From Anaerolineales bacterium (GTDB taxonomy: Bacteria; Chloroflexota; Anaerolineae; Epilineales; JAANWY01), in the NCBI GenBank assembly GCA_018263655.1, contig JAANWY010000334.1, positions 1 to 32,674 of the forward strand: 32,674 bases of DNA, in the 5' to 3' direction. The translations under genes were made by a program, and so were the position numbers. The number at the start of each line of letters is the position of its first letter. Within the stretch, counting starts at the first letter, position 1. Positions 25,931 to 32,674 of this stretch are shown here, one piece after another. Below the pieces are notes generated by a model that saw only the letters and a list, made by a program, of their open reading frames with translations, had not been told where the DNA came from and ran no database searches.

Positions 25931-25962
25931 GACGCTAGAAGCTGAGAGAAGCGAGCCATAAC

Positions 25963-26757
25963 ATGTCTGAACAACCACGCCCCTACATCCTCGTGACCAA
26001 CGACGACGGCGTCGAGGCGCCCGGGCTCCTAACACTGAAGCGCGCCCTAGACGAGGTCGGGGAAACCGTCGTGTTTGCCCCAGACCACAACTGGTCGGCG
26101 GCCGGCCACACCAAGACCATGCACAAGCCGCTGCGCGTCGCGTACGCCGAGCTGGACGACGGCTCGCCGGTCTATACCACCAACGGTGCCCCGTCAGACT
26201 GCATCGCGCTGGCGCTACTGGGTATCCTGGACCGCGAGCCCGACTTGGTGGCCTCGGGCATCAACAATGGCCCGAATCTCGGTCACGACATCACCTATTC
26301 GGGGACGGTGGCCGCCGCCATGGAGGCCGTGATCTTCGGCCTGCCAGCGCTGTCTGTGTCGCTGGACACGTACGAGGCGCCGGAGCCGGCCGCGCTCCAA
26401 GCCGCAGCGTCATTTGCGGCGAAGTTGGCGTCGGCGGTGCTGGAACGTGGGCTGCCGCCCGGGCATCTGCTCAACGTCAATGCCCCGAACCGGCCGGCGG
26501 ATGAGCTTGCGGGTGTCGAGATCACGCGGCTGGGCCGGCGAGTCTATCAGGACGTGCTCATTGAGCGCACGGACCCTCGGGGCCGGCCCTACTACTGGAT
26601 CGGCGGCGATGCACCAACCGGCTTTGACGAAGAAGGAACCGACATCGGCGCAGTGTCACAGGGCAAAATCTCCGTGACGCCAATCCATCTGGATATGACT
26701 GCCTCTGACCTGACGGCAGAGATTGAGCGTTGGGACCTAGCATTCGCTTGCACATGA
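25963..26757 (+). CDS. surE: 5'/3'-nucleotidase SurE
   Basis: ILVTNDDGVEAPGLLTLKRAL, GTPSDCI-like GAPSDCIALAL, SGINNGPNLGHDITYSGTVAAAMEA. Confidence 0.97.
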   Translation: MSEQPRPYILVTNDDGVEAPGLLTLKRALDEVGETVVFAPDHNWSAAGHTKTMHKPLRVAYAELDDGSPVYTTNGAPSDCIALALLGILDREPDLVASGINNGPNLGHDITYSGTVAAAMEAVIFGLPALSVSLDTYEAPEPAALQAAASFAAKLASAVLERGLPPGHLLNVNAPNRPADELAGVEITRLGRRVYQDVLIERTDPRGRPYYWIGGDAPTGFDEEGTDIGAVSQGKISVTPIHLDMTASDLTAEIERWDLAFACT

Positions 26758-26955
26758 CGTACATTCTCCGGCGCTTGACGCTCTTCTTCGATACACCTAT
26801 AATCCAGTTGAGGTTCCCACGTCCCCTTGCCCGGATGCGTATCTGACCAGACAGGTTGTGCGTTCTGAATATGTTGAAGCTGTTTGTGTCTAGCAGGCCG
26901 ACGTACCTCGTTTTCAGCCTTTCGAACGTCCCATTCAGTGCCCAGGAGTAACAGC

Positions 26956-28392
26956 ATGCGCCGACATTTTGTCTCGGTTTTTCTACTCACTCTCGCCCTC
27001 ACCATCAGCGGTAGTTTAGTTGCCAACGCCCAAGGCACCAAGGGGGGCGAAGACCCGCAGCAGGCTGGCGAACCCCCAGCCGTCACAATCGATAATGACT
27101 ACATCCGCGTCTCTGCCGATGACGACGGTCAGTTTGTCATCGGCACAACCGGCGGCGATCCTGGCCTCCCCACGGACGACAACAAACGTCTGCTCTACGG
27201 TTATCCGGACGAAATCTGGTCGTCGTTTGCGACAGTGCGCGTGATCGTCGACGGGCAGACTCGAGACATTCGTCTTCTAGACCAGGTGCCGGTCGAAGGT
27301 CCGATCCGACAGGGAAATGCCATCATCACGACGTGGCTCGTTGATGGGATCCGCGTAACCCAGAGACTTGAGCTGGCCTTCAACGTATACACAAACCGGG
27401 AAGACACCATCCGCATTCAGTACACGTTGACGAACACAGCCGGCACCTCTCACGCGGCCGGCGTCCGCTCGATGCTCGATATCGCAATCGGTCGCGTCGG
27501 GCCTGTGGTCGAGGGGGACGGGGCGCCGTACTTCGTCCCTGGTGCCGGCAACTTGACGCACGAGGCGGAGTTCACGGGAAACATCCCCGCCATTTGGAAG
27601 GCCTTTGAGTCGCTCACCTTCGACCCGGCCAGCACCAAGGGCCAGGGCATTCTCGTGGGCCCCGGAGCGACACCACCGGACCGCCTCGTACTGGCCCGGT
27701 GGGGGCGCTTCGAACAGGAGGATGGCATCCGCTTTCACCCGTGGGACTACACCGTCAATCCTGCGGCCGGCTTAACGCTTGACAGCGCAGTCGCGATGTA
27801 CTGGAATCCTCGAGACCTGGCGCCTGGTGCCTCGCGGACGGTCACCACGTTCTACGGGCTCGCCGGGCCGGGCGGTGGTCAGGCGTGGATTGACGCCCCT
27901 GTGACGCTACAATGTCCGGACCTTACCTTCTCAGCCACACACTGGGTCGCCAATACCGGCGACGAGCCGTTTACGGGTGGCAGTTCGACGATCACACTGC
28001 CGGGCGAACTGGAGATCGTTGATGGCCCCGCCACCCAATCGCTGGGCGCCATCGAGCCCGGCGCGGCTCGTTCAGCCACGTGGATACTGCGACCTCTCTC
28101 CGACGCCCAGGGGGACTTCAGCTACAGTGTGGCGAGCGAGTTCGAGACAGGTTCAGAGCCCTTGACAGCCGAGTCGAGTGTTCACGTGCCTGTGTGCACC
28201 ACGCCCACGCCACCCACACCGACGCCGACGCGGGTCGTAACGCCGGCAGGTCCCACCCCCACGCCTGTGCCGCCAGCAGAGGTGCCTGAGGCTAACACAT
28301 TGATCCTGCTGGCCAGTGGTCTCGGCGCCCTGGCCGGCTACGCACAATTGCGCCGCAGAGCGCGGGGGAGTGAGGACGGCGCTGCGAAGTAG
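26956..28392 (+). CDS. Secreted protein with Thr/Pro-rich linker and PEP-CTERM-like C-terminal sorting signal
   Basis: Signal peptide [51 protein letters not shown] linker; C-terminus [33 protein letters not shown] track start 26884 is upstream; ATG 26956 has AGGAG. Confidence 0.85.
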   Translation: MRRHFVSVFLLTLALTISGSLVANAQGTKGGEDPQQAGEPPAVTIDNDYIRVSADDDGQFVIGTTGGDPGLPTDDNKRLLYGYPDEIWSSFATVRVIVDGQTRDIRLLDQVPVEGPIRQGNAIITTWLVDGIRVTQRLELAFNVYTNREDTIRIQYTLTNTAGTSHAAGVRSMLDIAIGRVGPVVEGDGAPYFVPGAGNLTHEAEFTGNIPAIWKAFESLTFDPASTKGQGILVGPGATPPDRLVLARWGRFEQEDGIRFHPWDYTVNPAAGLTLDSAVAMYWNPRDLAPGASRTVTTFYGLAGPGGGQAWIDAPVTLQCPDLTFSATHWVANTGDEPFTGGSSTITLPGELEIVDGPATQSLGAIEPGAARSATWILRPLSDAQGDFSYSVASEFETGSEPLTAESSVHVPVCTTPTPPTPTPTRVVTPAGPTPTPVPPAEVPEANTLILLASGLGALAGYAQLRRRARGSEDGAAK

Positions 28393-30385
28393 GGGGGAAG
28401 AGAAGACGTCGATTCCCCGACCGGCGAAGGCCTCGGGTGCGTTAGCTTGGTCGCTCGCCCTCATACTCATCGGCGCGGTGACCTGGTCAGGATGGCACGT
28501 TGCACGGCAAGCCAGTGGGTTCATGAAGCCCCTGGCTGCACACGCCATCCAGGAATCCCTCTGGAAGACAACGGGCGACAACATCCCCATTCTGCGGCGA
28601 GCGGCGGATCAGGAATGGCCGGCTGTCGCGCACAACTCACAAGTCGGTGAATATTTGGTGGTCTGGCAGGACCAGCGCAATTTCGACACCACGCGCCTGG
28701 ATGTTTTCGCCCAGCGGCTAGCAGCTAATGGCACTTTCATCGGGGACGCGTTTCCTGTCGTTCAGCAGCCAATGAACCAGAGTTTCCCCCACGTTGCCTA
28801 CAATCCGATCCGCAACGAGTTCTTGGTCGTGTGGTCCGACCAGCGGGATGTTCGCACCGCCGGCTCTGATGTATACGCTCGCCGGGTTGGTGCTGATGGG
28901 GCACTCGTTGGGGCAGAAATCCCGATCGCGACCGCGTTCCGTCCACAGCTGTACCCTCGGGTCGCCTACAACCCTGATGCGGATGAGTATCTGATCGTCT
29001 GGCAAGATAGCCGGCAGAGCTTCGTGACGAGTTCAGACATCTACGGCCAGCGGATAGACGGCGATGGTTCACTGCTCGACGCCAACTTCGTCATCTCCGA
29101 CAACGCGGCGGCCCAGAACCAACCCGATGTCGCCTATAGCTCCGCCACCCAGCACTACTTGGTCGCGTGGGATGATGAGCGCAATTCGGACGGGACCGGC
29201 GTCGATATTTACGCTCAATTGGTGGCCGGCACAGGAATACTGAACGGTGGAGACTTCGCGCTGTCGACAGTTCCCCTCAACCAGGGAAACGTCAATATCG
29301 GCTATAACACGCATCAAGACGAGTTTCTCGTTGCCTGGGAGGACTTTCGCGATCTCAGCGTCACTAACATTGACATCTACGGCCAAGCGGTGAATGCCAA
29401 TGGTGCGCTTCGCGGGGACAACATCCCGCTGTCGACGGGGAACAATGCCGAAAGGGAGCCACATGTGGCTTTCGACTCCAGTTTGAACGGGTATCTGCTG
29501 GTTTGGCGGGACGATCGAAACGAAGCCGGAACTGGCGGGGACATCTTTGGTCGCGCGCTGGACGGTGCCGGCGCTCAGGTGGGGGGCGAGTTCGAAGTCG
29601 CCGTCGAAATCGGTACCCAAAGGAGAGCACAAGTAGCCTATGACGCTGTGGCAGGGGAGTTCCTGGTGACGTGGGAGGACGCACGCAACTTCTTCCTGGG
29701 CGGCCGCGATATCTACGGGCAGCGCATTGAACAGCGTGCGCAGCCAACGGCCACGCCAACGAACACCGCCACGCCGACGGGCACACCGACGGGCACGCCC
29801 ACGTCGACCACAACCCCGACGGTTGACCTGACGCCTACAACGACGCTCACGCCAACGCCGACGGGCCCGACCAACACACCGACAGCGACGCCAATACTAC
29901 CCACACCGACGAATACGCCGTGTGCCTACCCGCCCTGTACGGGTGGGGCGGGCACGGTGTATGTGCCGCTGATACGGCGCGATCACCTGCCGTGCGGCTA
30001 CGACAACCCAGACGCTGACGAGCCGGCCAACAATCAGTGGGAGAGTGCCACACCTTACGGCTACGGTCGTTGGGATGGCCGGACATTCTGGGATCCCAGT
30101 GCCCCGCCGGGCCAGGAGGGTGATGACGTCGACTGGTACGCGTGGGTCGTGGAATGGACGGGGCCCCACTGGATCTGGCCCGAAAACGCGAGCCACAATG
30201 TCGTGGTCTACTCTGAGGTCTTCCGCGCCACCGGTGATCCACGGCGGCCGCTGGAACTGCTAGCTTTCGGAAAGGGCGTACACGAGGTGGAACTAGAAGC
30301 CGGCACCACGTACTATGTGAAGGTCAAGAATGTAGGTGCGAATCCGCCATCCGTCGGTTGCTATGACCTCATCCTCGATCCGTAA
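28370..30385 (+). CDS. Surface-exposed repeat protein: seven ~56-aa repeats (probable beta-propeller), Thr/Pro stalk, C-terminal PPC-like domain
   Basis: Repeats VAYNPxxxEFLVVWxDxRxx...DIYGQRVxxxGxLxG every 168 bp from 28625; [20 protein letters not shown] stalk; N-terminal [16 protein letters not shown]; likely GTG start 28370. Confidence 0.85.
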   Translation: MRTALRSRGEEKTSIPRPAKASGALAWSLALILIGAVTWSGWHVARQASGFMKPLAAHAIQESLWKTTGDNIPILRRAADQEWPAVAHNSQVGEYLVVWQDQRNFDTTRLDVFAQRLAANGTFIGDAFPVVQQPMNQSFPHVAYNPIRNEFLVVWSDQRDVRTAGSDVYARRVGADGALVGAEIPIATAFRPQLYPRVAYNPDADEYLIVWQDSRQSFVTSSDIYGQRIDGDGSLLDANFVISDNAAAQNQPDVAYSSATQHYLVAWDDERNSDGTGVDIYAQLVAGTGILNGGDFALSTVPLNQGNVNIGYNTHQDEFLVAWEDFRDLSVTNIDIYGQAVNANGALRGDNIPLSTGNNAEREPHVAFDSSLNGYLLVWRDDRNEAGTGGDIFGRALDGAGAQVGGEFEVAVEIGTQRRAQVAYDAVAGEFLVTWEDARNFFLGGRDIYGQRIEQRAQPTATPTNTATPTGTPTGTPTSTTTPTVDLTPTTTLTPTPTGPTNTPTATPILPTPTNTPCAYPPCTGGAGTVYVPLIRRDHLPCGYDNPDADEPANNQWESATPYGYGRWDGRTFWDPSAPPGQEGDDVDWYAWVVEWTGPHWIWPENASHNVVVYSEVFRATGDPRRPLELLAFGKGVHEVELEAGTTYYVKVKNVGANPPSVGCYDLILDP

Positions 30386-30401
30386 GGCTGTATTGATGCG
30401 A

Positions 30402-30534
30402 CTACTCAGGCACTTCGCACCTACACAAGAAGAGACCGGAAAAAGGGGTCGGTGGAGGGCGGCCGCCCTCCACCGACCCCTTTTTCCGGATTTCCCACCT
30501 GCGAGGGCAGTAGCCGGGCGATAGCCTGGGTAGT
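30402..30534. repeat. Family E repeat (CTACTCAGGCACTTCGCACCTACACAAGAAGA ... GCCTGGGTAG), copy 1
   Basis: Shares ends and core with 32208-32256; its right half resembles 25398-25457. Confidence 0.75.
30436..30489. terminator. 54-bp perfect palindrome, probable bidirectional intrinsic terminator
   Basis: CCGGAAAAAGGGGTCGGTGGAGGGCGG|CCGCCCTCCACCGACCCCTTTTTCCGG; GC-rich stem flanked by A5/T5. Confidence 0.75.
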
Positions 30535-30560
30535 TACGTATTGATTCGATTGATAACGCG

Positions 30561-31385
30561 ATGCTAAACCGAGACCGGGAACACATTTTTGGCATTACGG
30601 CCATGGTGGCGCTTCTGGGCCTTGTCTTCCTGCCGACGCTGCGCTGGCTGGTCGACTCTTGGCTGGGGGATCCGTACTACTCGCATGGGTTTCTTGTCCC
30701 AGTTGTGGCCGGCTATCTCATCTGGCGCCAACGCCATGTGAAAATCGAGCCGTGGGACGCCGGCCTGGCGGTCGTGACGCTGGGCGTGATCTTGCACATT
30801 GCGTCTCTGCCCACGCGAAATCATATCCTGTCGGCGGCTGGTCTACTCGTTGTGCTGGTCGGACTGACGCTCACCTTTGTCGGCCGGCGGGCGGCGAGAC
30901 GCTGGGCCTTCGCGTTTGCGTTCCTGGGCACCGCGATCCCCCTGCCGTTTGTGGAACGCTTCAGCCCGCCGCTGGAGGCCTTCGTTGCTCGCTACGCAGC
31001 CGTGTGCGTGCGTCCGTTAGGCGTTGTCGCTACGACGATCGGTTCTCAAGTGCAGCTCGCATCGTCAGCCTTCACTGTTGGCGCCCCGTGCAGCGGTCTG
31101 CGATCGATCGTTGCGTTGTTCACCCTGACGATCCTGTTTATCTACCTTGTGCGGGGGCCATGGTGGGGTAAGGTGACCCTCCTTGTCGCTGCACTGCCTA
31201 TCGCTGTTGCAGCCAATCTGATGCGCGTGTCATCGTTGTTTTTCGTCGCGGACAATCTGGGAGCGGACGCCGGCCTGCGCTACTATCACACGCTCTCCAG
31301 TCCAACCCTCTTCCTCTTCGCCCTCGGCATGCTGCTGCTTACCAGCCGAGGCGTAAAGTGTCACGCTATCCGATCGGACATTTAG
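30561..31385 (+). CDS. Exosortase family transpeptidase
   Basis: Multi-TM; GAPCSGLRSIVAL (Cys), ANLMRVSSL (Arg), YYHTLSSPTLF (His) conserved exosortase triad context. Confidence 0.93.
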   Translation: MLNRDREHIFGITAMVALLGLVFLPTLRWLVDSWLGDPYYSHGFLVPVVAGYLIWRQRHVKIEPWDAGLAVVTLGVILHIASLPTRNHILSAAGLLVVLVGLTLTFVGRRAARRWAFAFAFLGTAIPLPFVERFSPPLEAFVARYAAVCVRPLGVVATTIGSQVQLASSAFTVGAPCSGLRSIVALFTLTILFIYLVRGPWWGKVTLLVAALPIAVAANLMRVSSLFFVADNLGADAGLRYYHTLSSPTLFLFALGMLLLTSRGVKCHAIRSDI

Positions 31386-31396
31386 GGAGCTGGTGT

Positions 31397-31490
31397 ATGG
31401 AGGATGGAGAACGGAAAATGGAAAATGGAAGGGAGCGGATAGCCGATGAAGCTCCGTCTTCCGCCTTCTCTTTTCCATCTTCCCTTCCCC
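31397..31490. repeat. Family D repeat overlapping the EpsI start region
   Basis: ATGGAGGATGGAGAACGGAAAATGGAAAATGG ... TTTTCCATCTTCCCTTCCCC. Confidence 0.72.
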
Positions 31491-32197
31491 GTTTCAGCCT
31501 GGTTGCCGGCTTGTTGCTTCTGGCATTCGGTGCCTCACTCCTCTTTCAGCCTGGGATGCTGGGAGCCGTGCCGGGAGAGGGTGAGCGCCCGGCGGCGGGT
31601 GCCGGCACGAGGGGGGACGTGTACTTCACCGACACCGAAGGCTGGTACCGCATCACCGACAACGAGCGCGCCGTTCTCAGCCCGTATGCGCTGCACCTCG
31701 ATGCCCTGCCGGACAGCTTGCCGATGGACCTCGGCCCGTGGCGTGGCAGAGAGCTACCCCTTGGCCCCGAAATCGACGAGTGGTTCGACGAACCAGAGGT
31801 TGCCCTCCAGCGCGAGTATCGGAATGCCGGCGACGACATCGTCTGGCTCAGCGTCTTCGGCAGTCGGGGTCCCAAGAGTTTCCGGCTGTTCGAACACACG
31901 CCGGCAACATGCTACCCTTTATCCGGCTGGGAGATGACGCGGGAGGATGTGGACACGATCCCGATTGGCAGCGGCGAGATCTACGCGCGACGTGGTTTCG
32001 CTGTGAACGGTGCACACGAACTGATCGTCCTGTACCTGTATCTCTGGGATAATCCAAACCGTGACTCGGCCGATGGTGTTGTGTCCATTCGGGCGAGTGC
32101 CCCCATTCTGACCAGCGAGGCGGAAACGCTCCGCTTACTGAAGCAGGAGTTTCTGCCCTATCTGTTCACGGACGTCGTGCCGTGGCGCCGGTTCTAG
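31397..32197 (+). CDS. EpsI/DUF3485-domain exosortase-associated protein
   Basis: LGPWRGRELPL, FEHTPATCYPLSGWEM, LYLYLWDN; directly downstream of exosortase. Confidence 0.88.
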   Translation: MEDGERKMENGRERIADEAPSSAFSFPSSLPRFSLVAGLLLLAFGASLLFQPGMLGAVPGEGERPAAGAGTRGDVYFTDTEGWYRITDNERAVLSPYALHLDALPDSLPMDLGPWRGRELPLGPEIDEWFDEPEVALQREYRNAGDDIVWLSVFGSRGPKSFRLFEHTPATCYPLSGWEMTREDVDTIPIGSGEIYARRGFAVNGAHELIVLYLYLWDNPNRDSADGVVSIRASAPILTSEAETLRLLKQEFLPYLFTDVVPWRRF

Positions 32198-32207
32198 AAT
32201 TTTCGTG

Positions 32208-32256
32208 ACTGCTCAGGCACTTCGTGCCTACACAAGAAGACAGCAGCCTGAGTAGT
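32208..32256. repeat. Family E repeat, short copy 2
   Basis: ACTGCTCAGGCACTTCGTGCCTACACAAGAAGA...GCCTGAGTAGT. Confidence 0.75.
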
Positions 32257-32377
32257 TTGACAATGTCACATTACCGTCCCACGTTGGGCGAAGGTCTCCT
32301 GACCGAGCCCGATTCGCCTCGGTCAGGAGACCTTCGGCGATCAAAGGACTGTTTCTGAGCCGAATGTGACATTGTCG
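32253..32377. repeat. Family B MITE-like element, copy 4
   Basis: TAGTTTGACAATGTCACATTACCG...GAAGGTCTCCTGACCGAG...CTCGGTCAGGAGACCTTCGG...GAATGTGACATTGTC. Confidence 0.87.
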
Positions 32378-32412
32378 GTGAGAATTAGGCCGTGTAGTGG
32401 GTATCGCTCGCT

Positions 32413-32674
32413 ATGGTGAATTGGCTAGACCTTGTCTTCGTTGTCGTACTGCTGTGGGCTGTGCGCTCGAGCTGGGAGGCGGGCCTCGTTCAAGAGACGT
32501 TCACCTTGTTGGGTTTGGCCGCCGGCATCATCGTCGCCGGCCAGCTCTACGCGCTCGTGGCGCGGGGGCTATTCGGTCAGGTGCCGAGAGAGGCAGCGAA
32601 CGCCGTCACATTCTTGGCGATCCTGGTGGCTGTCTGGTTCGCGGTTGGCTTCCTCGGCCGGCTGGTCCAGCAGA
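32413..32674 (+). CDS. CvpA-like membrane protein, partial (runs off window)
   Basis: MVNWLDLVFVVVLLWAVRSSWEAGLVQETFTLLGLAAGIIVAGQLY; open to window end. Confidence 0.65.
   Translation, partial: MVNWLDLVFVVVLLWAVRSSWEAGLVQETFTLLGLAAGIIVAGQLYALVARGLFGQVPREAANAVTFLAILVAVWFAVGFLGRLVQQ

Noticed and set aside
25636-25945. 100- and 74-aa ORFs
   Set aside because: Translations of the family A repeat (LSLSKGLSKG etc.), not genes.

Overview
High-GC bacterial window, most likely Chloroflexota-like (inference from gene content and repeat style). Nearly all genes lie on the + strand. The first ~24.5 kb is an accessory catabolic locus: a BMP-type (nucleoside-like) ABC importer; a malonyl-CoA-synthetase-like AMP-forming ligase; FdrA, DUF1116 and DUF2877 proteins (homologues of E. 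coli FdrA/YlbE/YlbF, i.e. AllF/AllG/AllH, oxamate carbamoyltransferase); a tandem-fused two-domain 'cyclase family' amidohydrolase; a three-subunit molybdenum hydroxylase with a CoxG-like protein; a thiolase-like protein lacking the nucleophilic Cys; and an amidase-signature hydrolase. Together these suggest an undescribed energy-conserving oxidative catabolic route for a cyclic ureide or pyrimidine (uracil/barbiturate-like ring -> N-carbamoyl malonamate -> carbamoyl phosphate + malonamate -> malonate -> malonyl-CoA). This is a hypothesis. The locus also carries debris: a 16-codon fossil of a second fdrA 5' end, an Rpn-type nuclease gene with a consensus leaderless promoter, an N-terminally truncated Uma2 gene, and a decayed nucleotidyltransferase pair. 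The last ~7 kb holds surE, a PEP-CTERM-like secreted protein, a Thr/Pro-stalked surface protein with seven 56-aa repeats (probable beta-propeller), an exosortase, an EpsI/DUF3485 protein and a partial CvpA-like gene. At least six dispersed palindromic/MITE-like repeat families occur in the window, several of them intruding into coding sequence. No rRNA, tRNA or CRISPR was identified.
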